64,000 bases of DNA from Salipiger mucosus DSM 16094 (GTDB lineage: Bacteria; Pseudomonadota; Alphaproteobacteria; Rhodobacterales; Rhodobacteraceae), in assembly GCF_000442255.1 (NCBI RefSeq), contig NZ_KE557273.1:57153-121152 (forward strand). Reading direction: 5' to 3'. The notes beneath the pieces are model-generated. The model saw only the letters and a list, made by a program, of their open reading frames with translations, was not told the origin of the DNA and ran no database searches. Below are positions 36,114 through 44,693 of this stretch, piece by piece. A program made the position numbers and the translations under genes. Each line of letters begins with the position of its first letter. The stretch's first letter is position 1.

Positions 36114-36926
36114 TTGAGACACGACAGCAACGGCCGCACGACGCGGGACGGCATCAGGATCTACGAGCCGGCGGATTACGCCGGCATGCACGCGGCGGGC
36201 GCGCTCGCCGCGCGGATTCTCGACGACGTGGCCCCGATGATCGAGCCTGGCCAGACCACCGGTGCGATCGACGATTTCATCCGCAACGCCGTGGAAGAGG
36301 CCGGCGCGACCTCGGCCACCATCGGTTACCGCGGCTATCAGCACGCGAGCTGCATCTCGATCAACCACGTGGTCTGCCACGGCATTCCGGGCGAGAAGAA
36401 GCTCAAGGACGGCGACATCCTGAACATCGACGTGACGGTGATCGTGGATGGCTGGTACGGCGACACCTCGCGGATGTACGTGGCGGGCAAGCTGTCGCGG
36501 AAGGCCGAGCGGCTGATCCAGGTCACGCACGATTCGCTCATGGTCGGGATCGAGGCGGTCAAGCCCGGCAACACCTTCGGCGACATCGGCAACGCGATCC
36601 AGAGCTTCGTCGAGGGTCAGCGCATGTCGGTGGTGCGCGATTTCTGCGGCCACGGGCTGGGCCGGGTGTTCCACGCGCCGCCCAACGTGCTGCACTACGG
36701 CCGCGCGGGCAGCGGGCCGGTGCTGGAAGAGGGCATGTTCTTCACCATCGAGCCGATGGTGAACCTCGGCCGGCCCGAAACCAAGGTTCTGGCGGACGAG
36801 TGGACGGCGGTGACCCGCGACAAGTCGCTCTCGGCGCAGTTCGAGCACTCGGTCGGCGTGACGGCCGACGGGGCCGAGATCTTCACCCTGTCGCCCGGCG
36901 GGAAGTTCCACCCCACCTGGGGCTGA
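36114..36926 (+). CDS. map: Type I methionine aminopeptidase
   Basis: A 270-residue enzyme removing the initiator methionine. The five metal ligands fall in the expected blocks: LNIDVTVIVDGWYGDTSRMY (two Asp), FCGHGLGRVFHAPP (His), FFTIEPMV (Glu) and QFEHSVGV (Glu). The start is TTG 36114: AAGGAG at 36099-36104 is placed 9 bases upstream, and no ATG or GTG fits before RDGIRIYEPADYAGM. The weak start codon may keep levels moderate. It is monocistronic. Confidence 0.94.
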   Translation: MRHDSNGRTTRDGIRIYEPADYAGMHAAGALAARILDDVAPMIEPGQTTGAIDDFIRNAVEEAGATSATIGYRGYQHASCISINHVVCHGIPGEKKLKDGDILNIDVTVIVDGWYGDTSRMYVAGKLSRKAERLIQVTHDSLMVGIEAVKPGNTFGDIGNAIQSFVEGQRMSVVRDFCGHGLGRVFHAPPNVLHYGRAGSGPVLEEGMFFTIEPMVNLGRPETKVLADEWTAVTRDKSLSAQFEHSVGVTADGAEIFTLSPGGKFHPTWG

Positions 36927-36995
36927 GCCGCATCCGATCCTGAGGAGCGCGCCTGCGGCGCGCGCAGGGTTGTTTGCGTTCGGGCCACGCAGGCC

Positions 36996-37044
36996 CCGGG
37001 GGCGCTGCCCCCGGACCCCCATTGCGTATTTGGAACAAGAAGAA
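36996..37044 (+). repeat. Intergenic repeat family A, copy 7
   Basis: GGGGGC-GCT-GCCCCC (37000-37014) is followed by CATTGCGTATTTGGAACAAG and AAGAAG. The core is identical to copy 1 at 908. It lies between the convergent map and MBL-fold genes. Confidence 0.7.
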
Positions 37045-37052
37045 GGGCCGGG

Positions 37053-38021
37053 TCAGCCCCATTTCCAGAGCGCGGGCGCGAAGCGGTAGACATCGCCGTC
37101 GCGCATGACGTGGCCGACGCCCGGGAAGGGGAAGTGGTAGCCCAGGACCGCCATGCGGTCGGCGGCGGCCATGTCCAGCAGGCGGCGGCGCGTGGCGACG
37201 GTCTGCTCGCCGTCCATGTCGAAGTTGTTGAACCACTCCGGGTGCGCGAAGTTCGTGTAGGCATGGGTCATGGCGTCGCCTGTCGCGAGCAGCTGCTCTC
37301 CCCCGGATTCGATCATCAGGCTCATGTGGCCCGGTGTGTGGCCGGGCGTGTCGATCACGCGGATGCCCGGCGTGATCTCGTCCCCGTCCGAGATGCGGGT
37401 CCAGTCGGCGCCTTCGACCTGGATCGAGTTCTGCGCGCCGACGACGAACTGCTGCAGCTCCTGCGGAACCTGCGTGGCGAGCCCGTCCTGCATCCAGAAA
37501 TCGTGTTCCTTGCCGCCGATGAGGTACTGCGCATCGGGCAGGATCGCTTCGTCGAAGTCGTCGCGGATGCCCCAGATGTGGTCGGGGTGGGCGTGGGTGA
37601 TGACGACATGGGTGATCGTGGCGGCGTCGATCCCTGCGGCGTCGAGGTTCGACATCAGCCGTCCCGCGGTGTCCAGGAAGCGGTTGCCCGAACCCACGTC
37701 GACCAGCACCTTTGCCTCGCCGAGCTCGATCAGCAGGTGATTGGTGTGGGAGTAGTTTTCCTCGGGCGAGAGGAAGTGGCGTTCGAGGAAGGCCGCGACC
37801 TCGCCCTCATCGGCGTTGACGCCCAGCCCGTCGGCGGAGAGCTTCAGCACGCCGTCCGAGATGACCGTGAGCTTGGCCTCGCCCAGCGTGAAGGAGAAAT
37901 TCGCCGGGTTGCCCGCCGCCGGCGGCCCCAGCTCGGCGCGGCCGAGCGCGGGCAGGGTCAGGGCGGGGGCGGCGCTGGCCATGGCCAGGATGTCGCGGCG
38001 CGAGGGTCTGAAGATGCTCAT
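37053..38021 (-). CDS. Exported metallo-beta-lactamase-fold hydrolase
   Basis: A 322-residue MBL-fold protein. The N-terminus has a twin-arginine signal (PSRRDILAMASAAPALTLPA, cleavage near GRAE), so the folded, metal-loaded enzyme is probably sent to the periplasm by Tat. The metal-binding block is THAHPDHIWG. Further ligands lie in DTPGHTPGHMS and LATGDAM, and the C-terminal His in GYHFPFPG. It resembles the lactonase/arylsulfatase-like exported MBL group rather than glyoxalase II; the substrate is unknown. GGAGG precedes the ATG. An ATTC-N8-GAAT dyad sits at the predicted transcription start. Confidence 0.88.
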   Translation of the reverse strand: MSIFRPSRRDILAMASAAPALTLPALGRAELGPPAAGNPANFSFTLGEAKLTVISDGVLKLSADGLGVNADEGEVAAFLERHFLSPEENYSHTNHLLIELGEAKVLVDVGSGNRFLDTAGRLMSNLDAAGIDAATITHVVITHAHPDHIWGIRDDFDEAILPDAQYLIGGKEHDFWMQDGLATQVPQELQQFVVGAQNSIQVEGADWTRISDGDEITPGIRVIDTPGHTPGHMSLMIESGGEQLLATGDAMTHAYTNFAHPEWFNNFDMDGEQTVATRRRLLDMAAADRMAVLGYHFPFPGVGHVMRDGDVYRFAPALWKWG

Positions 38022-38037
38022 GAAGTCCTCCCTTTTT

Positions 38038-38053
38038 ATTCACGTATTTGAAT
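38038..38053 (-). promoter_or_regulatory. ATTC-N8-GAAT operator at the MBL-fold gene promoter
   Basis: ATTC (38038-38041), eight bases, GAAT (38050-38053) matches the dyad reported for SqrR/BigR-type ArsR persulfide sensors. On the minus strand TTGGCA, 17 bases and TAGCCT (38054-38082 region) form a promoter whose start point would fall inside the dyad, the position of a repressor site. Confidence 0.5.
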
Positions 38054-38106
38054 GAGGCTAGCGTGGGCTGCGCGAAATGCCAAAGCCAAAGCGGCCGGCG
38101 CGACGG

Positions 38107-38664
38107 TCAATCGGCTTCGAGCAGGGTGACGGTGGTGTCGCCGTAGCGGCGCGTGTCGAGGGGGGTGAACCCCTCGGGCGCGGCCTGGGGCGCGTTTTCC
38201 TCCCAGACGACGAGGGCGCCCGGGGCGATCCAGCCCGCCGGGCGCGCGGCGGTCAGCGCCTTGGCGCCGAGGTCGCGGCCATAGGGCGGGTCGAGGAAGA
38301 CCAGCGTGCAGGGCGTCTCGGCCGGGGGCAGGCGGGTCGCGTCACGGGCGATCACGCGGCAGCGGTCGGCGCAGCCCAGCAGGCGGATGTTCTCGCGCAG
38401 CAGCGCCTGGGCCTTGCGGCCCTCGTCGACGAAGGTGGCCTGCGTGGCGCCGCGCGAGAGCGCCTCGAGCCCCAGCGCGCCGGTGCCGGCGAAGAGGTCG
38501 AGCACCCGCGCCTGCGTGAAGGGATCGCCGAACCGGCCGCCCGCGAGCATGTTGAAGAGCGCCTCGCGCACGCGGTCGGTGGTGGGGCGCAGGTGGGCGC
38601 GGGGATCGCCCTTGCCCACGGATGCGAGCGCGCGGCCGCGCCAGTCTCCGGCGACGATCCTCAC
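38107..38664 (-). CDS. rsmD: 16S rRNA (guanine966-N2)-methyltransferase RsmD
   Basis: A 185-residue RsmD. The start MRIVAGDWRGRAL and RPTTDRVREALFNML are family hallmarks. The SAM motif is VLDLFAGTGALGLEALSRG and the catalytic motif IV is FLDPPYG. It methylates G966 in the 30S subunit. Its ATG overlaps the stop of the upstream flavoprotein gene (ATGA), forming a two-gene minus-strand unit. Confidence 0.95.
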   Translation of the reverse strand: MRIVAGDWRGRALASVGKGDPRAHLRPTTDRVREALFNMLAGGRFGDPFTQARVLDLFAGTGALGLEALSRGATQATFVDEGRKAQALLRENIRLLGCADRCRVIARDATRLPPAETPCTLVFLDPPYGRDLGAKALTAARPAGWIAPGALVVWEENAPQAAPEGFTPLDTRRYGDTTVTLLEAD

Positions 38665-39869
38665 GCCTTCAGCAGCGCCTTGAGGTCGCCGTCCGGGTCG
38701 GCCACGGCCTCGGGCGCGGGGGACTTGCCGGCCTCGATCAGGCGCTTGCCGACCATGTAGGCGCGCGGGTCGTTCATGGCGTCGAGCGCGAGGAGCCTGT
38801 CGCCGGCGTAATACCAGTGCGAGCGCGCGGCGCCGCCGTCGCGCACCACGACCCGGTCGTAGCCGGTGTTGAGTCCGGCGATCTGCAGCTTGACGTCGTA
38901 CTGGTCGGACCAGAACCAGGGTTTTGCCGTGTAGGGCTTGTCGGCGCCCATGATGTTGTCGGCGACCGCCTCGGCCATGTCGATGGCGTTGCCGACGCTT
39001 TCCAGCCGGATGCGCTCGCCCTGCCAGGGGAAGGAGGCGCAGTCGCCCGCGGCCCAGACCTGCGGGTCCGAGGTGCGGCCCCGGTCGTCGGTGCGGATGC
39101 CGTTCTCGATGTCGAGGCCGGCGGTCTCGGCCAGGGCGATCTCGGGCAGGATGCCCGCGCCGACGATGACGAAGTCGACCTCGAGGCTGCTGCCGTCGGT
39201 CAGCTCGGCGCCGGTGACGCGGCCCCCGGTGCCGGTGAGACGGCCGAGGCCCACGCCCTCGCGCAGGGTGACGCCGTGGCCCGCGTGCAGCTCGCGGAAA
39301 TACTCGGACGTCTCGGGCGAGGCGACGCGCTGCAGGATGCGCTCGGCCATCTCGACCAGCGTGACTTCGAGCCCGAGCTTGGCGGCCACGGCCGCGGCCT
39401 CGAGCCCGATGTAGCCGCCGCCGACGATCAGCACCCGCGCACCGGGTGCGAAGCGGGCGCGCATGGCATCGACGTCGGCGATGGTGCGGACGGTGACCAC
39501 GCCCTCGAGATCGCCGCCCACGGAGGCCGGGAGCTGCCGAGGTGTGGCGCCGGTGCAGAAGACGAGGTCGTCGTAGGAAATTTCTCGGCCGGCGGCGATG
39601 ACGGTCCGTGCCTTGCGGTCGACCGCGATGGCCGGATCGCCGGTCACCAGCTCGATGCCCTGCTCGTCGTAGAAGGCCTCGGGGCGCAGGAACAGGCGCT
39701 CGCGGGCCATGTCGCCCAGCAGGTAGGCCTTGGAGAGCGGCGGGCGCTGGTAGGGCGGTGCGGGCTCGGCGCCGACGAGGGTGATGCCGCCCTCGAACCC
39801 CTTGGCGCGAAGCCGTGCCGTCAGCGAGGCGCCGGCCTGTCCGGCCCCGATCACCACCACGTCGCCCAT
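38661..39869 (-). CDS. FAD-dependent ferredoxin/rubredoxin reductase-like oxidoreductase
   Basis: A 402-residue flavoprotein of the putidaredoxin reductase type. The FAD fold is VVVIGAGQAGASLTARLR, the NAD(P)H fold VLIVGGGYIGLEAAAVA, and the second FAD motif VWAAGDCASFPW. A reductase C-terminal domain (about 320-400) with WFWSDQYDVKLQIAGL completes the family. It would pass NADH electrons to a small ferredoxin or rubredoxin, for example for a P450; no such partner is adjacent. Coupled to rsmD by ATGA; divergent from the peroxiredoxin gene. Confidence 0.9.
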   Translation of the reverse strand: MGDVVVIGAGQAGASLTARLRAKGFEGGITLVGAEPAPPYQRPPLSKAYLLGDMARERLFLRPEAFYDEQGIELVTGDPAIAVDRKARTVIAAGREISYDDLVFCTGATPRQLPASVGGDLEGVVTVRTIADVDAMRARFAPGARVLIVGGGYIGLEAAAVAAKLGLEVTLVEMAERILQRVASPETSEYFRELHAGHGVTLREGVGLGRLTGTGGRVTGAELTDGSSLEVDFVIVGAGILPEIALAETAGLDIENGIRTDDRGRTSDPQVWAAGDCASFPWQGERIRLESVGNAIDMAEAVADNIMGADKPYTAKPWFWSDQYDVKLQIAGLNTGYDRVVVRDGGAARSHWYYAGDRLLALDAMNDPRAYMVGKRLIEAGKSPAPEAVADPDGDLKALLKA

Positions 39870-39893
39870 GCCTGTCTCCTCCCGTTTTTCTCG

Positions 39894-39921
39894 TTGGCCA
39901 TGCTCGCGCGCAGCCTATATC
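39894..39921 (+). promoter_or_regulatory. Candidate sigma70 promoter of the peroxiredoxin gene
   Basis: TTGGCC (39894-39899), 16 bases, TATATC (39916-39921), about 37 bases before the start codon. Confidence 0.45.
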
Positions 39922-39958
39922 CCGGGGCAGAGAAAAGGCAATCGAGGGAGATCAGGAC

Positions 39959-40447
39959 ATGGCACTCACAACCGGCGACACGCTGCCCGACGCGACCCTG
40001 CTGCAGATGGGCGAGAACGGCCCGGAGCAGGTGAAGCTTTCCGACAAGACCGCGGGCCGCAAGGTGGTCCTTTTCGCGGTGCCGGGCGCCTTCACGCCGA
40101 CCTGCCACTCGGCGCATGTGCCGAGCTTCATCCGCACCAAGGACGGCTTTGCCGACAAGGGCGTGGACGAGATCATCTGCGTGTCGGTGAACGACGCCTT
40201 CGTGATGCAGGCCTGGGGCGATGCCACCGGCGCGAACGAGGCGGGCATCACCATGCTGGGCGACCCGGAGGCCGAGTTCACCAAGGCGATCGACATGGAC
40301 TTCACCGCGCCGCCGGTGGGCCTCATCGCGCGGTCCAAGCGCTATGCCATGCTGGTCGAGGACGGCAAGGTCACGCTGCTGCATGCCGAGGAGAGCCCCG
40401 GCGAGTGCGAGATCTCGGCCGGCGAGTCGCTGCTCGAGGCGATGTGA
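39959..40447 (+). CDS. Peroxiredoxin (Prx5/AhpE-like, single visible peroxidatic Cys)
   Basis: A 162-residue Prx5-type peroxiredoxin. The peroxidatic Cys is in VPGAFTPTCHSAHVP, and ISVNDAFVMQAWG-like sequence (VSVNDAFVMQAWG) is characteristic of the Prx5 branch. A second Cys lies near the C-terminus (ECEIS), which could resolve the sulfenate. It reduces hydrogen and organic peroxides, probably with glutathione/glutaredoxin. GGGAG precedes the ATG. Convergent with phhB; a long imperfect hairpin separates them. Confidence 0.94.
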   Translation: MALTTGDTLPDATLLQMGENGPEQVKLSDKTAGRKVVLFAVPGAFTPTCHSAHVPSFIRTKDGFADKGVDEIICVSVNDAFVMQAWGDATGANEAGITMLGDPEAEFTKAIDMDFTAPPVGLIARSKRYAMLVEDGKVTLLHAEESPGECEISAGESLLEAM

Positions 40448-40453
40448 TCGGGC

Positions 40454-40498
40454 GGCGGCCGGGTCGGATCCCTACGAGGGAGCTTGGTCCCGGCCGCC
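40454..40498. other. Long inverted repeat between peroxiredoxin and phhB genes
   Basis: GGCGGCCGGG (40454-40463) pairs with CCCGGCCGCC (40489-40498). Inside, TCCCT-ACG-AGGGA (40469-40481) forms a second stem. There is no T-run on either side, so a simple terminator role is doubtful. Confidence 0.7.
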
Positions 40499-40514
40499 AC
40501 CGCGACGCGCCCTG

Positions 40515-40805
40515 TCAGAGCGCGTCGAATTTCCGGGCGAGCTTGGCGTCGAGCGACGACAGGCCGCCCACGTCATGCGTCGACAGCGTGACCTCGACGG
40601 TGTTGTAGACGTTGAACCACTCGGGGTGGTGATCCCATTTCTCGGCCCAGATGGCCGCGCGGGTCATCCAGGAAAAGGCGTCCGCGAAATCGTCGAACTT
40701 GAAGGTCTTGTGGATCGCGTCGCGGCCCTCGACCATCTCCCAGCCGCTGTCGAACAGCGGGGCCAGCATGGTCTCGCGGGCGGTGTCCGAAAGCTTTTCC
40801 GTCAT
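40515..40805 (-). CDS. phhB: 4a-hydroxytetrahydrobiopterin dehydratase (PhhB/PCD)
   Basis: A 96-residue pterin-4a-carbinolamine dehydratase, recycling the pterin cofactor of phenylalanine hydroxylase. The signature is [25 protein letters not shown] (residues 53-77, split here), with the catalytic His pair. No phenylalanine hydroxylase gene is nearby, and many bacteria keep PCD alone. ATG 40805 overlaps the stop of the upstream gene (ATGA), so it is translated from the FemAB-like gene transcript. Confidence 0.93.
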   Translation of the reverse strand: MTEKLSDTARETMLAPLFDSGWEMVEGRDAIHKTFKFDDFADAFSWMTRAAIWAEKWDHHPEWFNVYNTVEVTLSTHDVGGLSSLDAKLARKFDAL

Positions 40806-42001
40806 TCCTGCTCCTCTCTGTGTTCCTTGCGGAAGGGGCCGTAGGCGGTGAGGATCTCGATCTCCTCGTCCACGGCCTCCCGCTCGGCCTGAAGGTAGCG
40901 CGCGACAGCGTCGGAAAACCCCTTGTCTGCCATCCAGTGCAGGCTGTGCGTCGGGGCCGGCATGTATCCGCGCGCCAGCTTGTGTTCGCCCTGCGCGCCC
41001 GCCTCGACGCGGTCCAGCCCGTGCGCGATGGCGAAGTCGATGGCGCGGTAGTAGCAGGCCTCGAAGTGCAGGCAGGGGTGGTCCTCGACGCAGCCCCAGT
41101 AGCGCCCGAAGAGCGCCTCGCGCCCGATGAAGTTGAGCGCGCCCGCGACCTCCTCTCCGTCGCGCGAGCACATAACCAGCGCGATGTGGTCGCGCAGCGT
41201 CTCGTGGGCGATCTCGAAGAACTGGCGTGTCAGGTAGGGCGAGCCCCACTTGCGGGCGCCGGTGTCCTGGTAGAAGCGCCAGAAGGCGTCCCAGTGCTCG
41301 GGTTCGATCTCGTCGCCGGTCAGCGTGCGGATCTCGCCGCCGAAGGCATTGGCGCGCTGGCGCTCCTTGCGGACGTTCTTGCGCTTGCGCGAGGAGAGCG
41401 TCGCGAGGAAGGCGTCGAAGTCGGCATAGCCGCGGTTGACCCAGTGAAACTGCTGCGTGGTGCGGCGCAGCAGGCCGATCTGTTCGCCCGCGACGGCCTC
41501 GTCCTCGGTGCAGAAGGTGGCGTGCAGCGAGGAGACGCCGTTCTCGGCCGCGAACTGCACCGCGCCCTGCAGCAGCGCCGAAAGGCCGGTTGTCTCGTGC
41601 CCGGGCCTGGTGAGAAAACGCCGTCCGGTCGCCGGAGTGAAGGGCACGGCGATCTGCAGCTTGGGATAGTAGTCGCCGCCCGCGCGTTCGTAGGCATGGG
41701 CCCAGGAGTGGTCGAAGATGTATTCGCCCTGGCTGTGGCCCTTGGCATAAAGCGGTGCGACAGCGATGACCTCGCCGTGGCGTTCGGCCGAGAGGTAGCG
41801 GGGCTCCCAGCCCGTGCCGGGGCCGACCGAGCCCGATTCCTCGAGCGCATGCAGGAAACGCCAGGTCGTGAAGGGATCCCGCGGGCGGCCGCCATCGGCG
41901 GTCTCGGGACAGGCGCAGGCATCCCAGACCTCGGGGGCGATCTGGTCGAGCGACGTGAGAATGTTGATGGCGATCGTGTCGCCCGGGCTCTGGTCGGTCA
42001 T
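40802..42001 (-). CDS. FemAB-like GNAT-fold acyltransferase (COG3146)
   Basis: A 399-residue protein of the PF04339 group of predicted N-acyltransferases. It starts with a WDAC segment, then [21 protein letters not shown] (residues 96-116), [13 protein letters not shown] and [20 protein letters not shown]. The tail with [16 protein letters not shown] is a strong family signature. A role in peptidoglycan or lipid modification has been suggested but not shown. It is the first gene of a two-gene unit with phhB. Confidence 0.85.
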   Translation of the reverse strand: MTDQSPGDTIAINILTSLDQIAPEVWDACACPETADGGRPRDPFTTWRFLHALEESGSVGPGTGWEPRYLSAERHGEVIAVAPLYAKGHSQGEYIFDHSWAHAYERAGGDYYPKLQIAVPFTPATGRRFLTRPGHETTGLSALLQGAVQFAAENGVSSLHATFCTEDEAVAGEQIGLLRRTTQQFHWVNRGYADFDAFLATLSSRKRKNVRKERQRANAFGGEIRTLTGDEIEPEHWDAFWRFYQDTGARKWGSPYLTRQFFEIAHETLRDHIALVMCSRDGEEVAGALNFIGREALFGRYWGCVEDHPCLHFEACYYRAIDFAIAHGLDRVEAGAQGEHKLARGYMPAPTHSLHWMADKGFSDAVARYLQAEREAVDEEIEILTAYGPFRKEHREEQE

Positions 42002-42045
42002 GGCGGGTGTCCTGCGTCAGATACTTGGGACGCGCGGCGCGGGGA

Positions 42046-42801
42046 TCAAGCCGCGTAGCCCTCGAAGGTCACGTTCCGGGCAATCTGCCGCGCCTGTGCC
42101 TCCTCTTCGGCCGAGCGGACCGTCCAGCAGAGCACCGCGAGGCCGGCGTCCTGCAACTCGGTCACGCGGGGATGGTCCAGTTCGCGCCACTGGTGGCTGA
42201 TGAAGCAGGCGCCGGTGCGCCCGGCGTCGGAGATGGCGCGCAGGTGGGCGCGCGTCGTCTCGTCAAGCTGAGGCCAGTGCAGGGCATCGAAGCCGCAGGT
42301 GGTCAGTCCGCGCGGGAGGTCGGGCAGGCGGCTGGCGAGGGCCGCGACCGAATGCGGGTTGAAGGACATCAGCGCCACCGGGCCGTGGTAGCCCGAAAGC
42401 GCAGCGGCGGTGGCGTCCTCCAGCGTGCCGGTCTCGGGGCCGAGCCGGCCGGTCTGGTCCTTGAGTTCGATCTGCAGCGGGGCGCGCCCGTCGACCAGTT
42501 CCAGCACCTCGGCCAGCGTCGGGATGCCCTCGTCGCCGTGGCGCAGCGGGGTCGCGGCCAGCTCCTCCGCGCTGCGGGCGGAGATCGGGCCGCGCGCCCC
42601 GGTCAGGCGGTCGAGCTCGTCGTCGTGAAAGACCATCGCCACGCCGTCGGACGAGAGCTGCAGGTCGATCTCGATGCCGTAGCCGCCCGCGATCGCCGCG
42701 CGGATCGCGGCGCGCGAGTTCTCGGGCCGGCCCGCGCCCGTGTCGTGCAGCGCACGGTGGGCGATGGGCCGGTCCAGGAAGGCGCGGGGCAACTCCGTCA
42801 C
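42046..42801 (-). CDS. Glycerophosphodiester phosphodiesterase (UgpQ-like)
   Basis: A 251-residue cytoplasmic GDPD barrel hydrolysing glycerophosphodiesters to glycerol-3-phosphate and an alcohol. The catalytic start [20 protein letters not shown] and the metal ligands in [22 protein letters not shown] (residues 40-61) are intact. Further blocks are PLQIELKDQ and [11 protein letters not shown]. No signal peptide, in line with UgpQ. The gene starts 4 bases after the RidA gene on the same strand, so they are probably co-transcribed. Confidence 0.92.
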   Translation of the reverse strand: MTELPRAFLDRPIAHRALHDTGAGRPENSRAAIRAAIAGGYGIEIDLQLSSDGVAMVFHDDELDRLTGARGPISARSAEELAATPLRHGDEGIPTLAEVLELVDGRAPLQIELKDQTGRLGPETGTLEDATAAALSGYHGPVALMSFNPHSVAALASRLPDLPRGLTTCGFDALHWPQLDETTRAHLRAISDAGRTGACFISHQWRELDHPRVTELQDAGLAVLCWTVRSAEEEAQARQIARNVTFEGYAA

Positions 42802-42805
42802 GGGC

Positions 42806-43267
42806 TCAGGCGATCTCGAAGATGCCTTCGATCTCGACCGCGACGCCCATCGGCAGGGCCGCCGCCGAGACGGCCGAGCGCGAGTGCTTGCCGGCGTCGC
42901 CCAGCAGCGCGACCAGCAGGTCCGAGGCGCCGTTGACGACCTGCGGCTGCTCGGTGAAATCGCCCGTCGAGTTGACGAAGCCGGTCAGCTTGACCACGCG
43001 CTTGAGGCGCGACAGGTCGTTGCCGCAGGCGGCGCGGACCTGTGCCAGCAGGCCCAGGGCGCAGGTCTCGGCCGCCTTGGCGCCGGCGGCAGTGTCCATG
43101 TCGGCGCCGAGCTTGCCCTTGATGAGGCCATCGGCCGACTGGCTGACCTGCCCCGAGACGAACAGCGTGCTGCCGGTCTGGACGTAGGGCACGTAGTTGG
43201 CGGCCGGGGCGGGCGCCGCGGGCAGTGTGAGATTCAGCTCCGCGAGGCGGCTTTCGATATCGCTCAT
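42806..43267 (-). CDS. RidA family protein (YjgF/YER057c-like)
   Basis: A 153-residue member of the longer RidA branch (archetypal RidA is about 130). Typical blocks are FVSGQVSQSADGLIKGKLG, LKRVVKLTGFVNST and the C-terminal ALPMGVAVEIEGIFE. The arginine that anchors imine substrates in classical RidA is not in the usual C-terminal CVAxLP context (here AALPMG), so deaminase activity is uncertain. It precedes the GDPD gene. Confidence 0.87.
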   Translation of the reverse strand: MSDIESRLAELNLTLPAAPAPAANYVPYVQTGSTLFVSGQVSQSADGLIKGKLGADMDTAAGAKAAETCALGLLAQVRAACGNDLSRLKRVVKLTGFVNSTGDFTEQPQVVNGASDLLVALLGDAGKHSRSAVSAAALPMGVAVEIEGIFEIA

Positions 43268-43334
43268 GGAATCCTCCGTTTTCGGTTGCGCGCACGCTAG
43301 ACCCGCGCCCCGGCGAAGGGAATAGGCCGAAACG

Positions 43335-43365
43335 AAAAGAGCCCGCCAAGGGGGCGGGCTCTTTT
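43335..43365 (-). terminator. Terminator of the type I secretion gene pair
   Basis: AAAAGAGCCCGCC (43335-43347) pairs perfectly with GGCGGGCTCTTTT (43353-43365). Read on the minus strand it ends in four T, just after the HlyD gene; it could work in both directions. Confidence 0.85.
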
Positions 43366-43385
43366 GATGTTCCGGGCCGAGCGCG

Positions 43386-44693
43386 TCAGCTCTCGCGGAA
43401 GGCCTTCGAGAAGTAGTCGGTGAAGGGCTTGACCAGGTAGGCGATCGGCGTGCGATCCGCGGTGCGCAGGAAGGCCTCGACCGGCATGCCGGGGATCAGG
43501 TTCACGTCCTCGGGCAGACGGTCGCGCTCGCCGTCGTTCAGGACGATCTCGGCGCGGTAGTAGCTGACCGAGGTGTCCTCGTCGGTGAAGGCGTCGGCCG
43601 AGATCTGCGTGACCGTGCCGAAAAGTTCGGGCGTGGTGCGCTGATCGAGCGCGGAAAAGCGCAGCGAGACCTCCTGCCCGGTGTGGATCTGATCGATGTG
43701 GATGGGCTCCACCTGCACCGAAATCACCAGCGGGCGGTCCTGCGGGACGAGGTAGAGCACCGGCTCTGCCGCGCGGATCACCGAGCGGGGGGTGAAGACC
43801 GTGAGGCCGTAGACCACGCCCGAGACGGGGGCGGTGATCTCGAGCCGCTTGAGCTGTTCGCGCAGGGCCTGGCGGCGTTCGACCAGTTCGCGCGAGCGGA
43901 ACTGCATGTCGCGCAGCTCGGTGATGGCGGTCTCGCGGCGGCCGGTCTCGAGCTTGAGGGCCTCGATGTCCATCTCGGTGATGCGGCCCTCGGACTGGGC
44001 CTTCTGCGCGGTCAGCTCGCCCATGGTGCCCAAGAGGCTGGAGCGTTCGCGCTGCAGCGCCAGAACGCGGCTGGCCTGCGCCAGCCCGCGGTCGAGCAGC
44101 GACTGCTGGTCCGTCAGCTCTTCGCCGATCAGCGCCAACTGCTCGTCGAGCGCGTTCTGCTGCGACTCGATGCCCTCGACCTGGTTGGCGATCTGTTCGC
44201 TGCGCTTGGTCAGCTGGTCGACCTCGCGCCCCATCGAATCGAGCCGGGCGTGGAACAGGTTGCGCTGGCCCTCGACCAGTTCCGCGACCTCCTCGTTCTG
44301 CTCGGCCTCCTGCATAAGTTCCTCGGAGAAAACGATTTCCTCCTCGTCGTCGCGTTCCGCCTGCAGGCGGGCACGGCGGGCCATGAGCTCGAAGTACTCG
44401 GCCTCGACGATGTTCAGCTCGGACAGCAGGAGCGTGTCGTCTAGCCGGATCAGCACGTCGCCCTCGGCCACCTCGTCGCCCTCGTCGACGTTGATCTCGG
44501 CAACGACACCGCCGTCGGGGTGCTGCACGACCTGGCGATTCTGATCGACCTGGATCTGCCCCCCGGCGATGATCGCGCCCGAGATCTCGGTGGTGGCGGC
44601 CCAGGTGCCGAAGCCGCCCAGCAGCACCAGCAGCGCGAGGATGCCGACCATCATCGGTGTGCGGGTGGTGAATTTCTTGTTGGCGTCGCTCAT
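43386..44693 (-). CDS. Type I secretion membrane fusion protein (HlyD/PrtE family)
   Basis: A 435-residue adaptor protein. One N-terminal membrane segment (about 15-35) precedes a periplasmic part: a first lipoyl half with HPDGGVVAEINVDEGDEV, a long alpha-helical hairpin (about 95-270, rich in Glu, Gln and Leu) and the second lipoyl/beta-barrel half with ITAPVSGVVYGL. It links the ABC transporter to a TolC-like channel. The ATG overlaps the transporter stop (ATGA). Neither an outer membrane channel gene nor an RTX substrate gene is adjacent. Confidence 0.92.
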   Translation of the reverse strand: MSDANKKFTTRTPMMVGILALLVLLGGFGTWAATTEISGAIIAGGQIQVDQNRQVVQHPDGGVVAEINVDEGDEVAEGDVLIRLDDTLLLSELNIVEAEYFELMARRARLQAERDDEEEIVFSEELMQEAEQNEEVAELVEGQRNLFHARLDSMGREVDQLTKRSEQIANQVEGIESQQNALDEQLALIGEELTDQQSLLDRGLAQASRVLALQRERSSLLGTMGELTAQKAQSEGRITEMDIEALKLETGRRETAITELRDMQFRSRELVERRQALREQLKRLEITAPVSGVVYGLTVFTPRSVIRAAEPVLYLVPQDRPLVISVQVEPIHIDQIHTGQEVSLRFSALDQRTTPELFGTVTQISADAFTDEDTSVSYYRAEIVLNDGERDRLPEDVNLIPGMPVEAFLRTADRTPIAYLVKPFTDYFSKAFRES

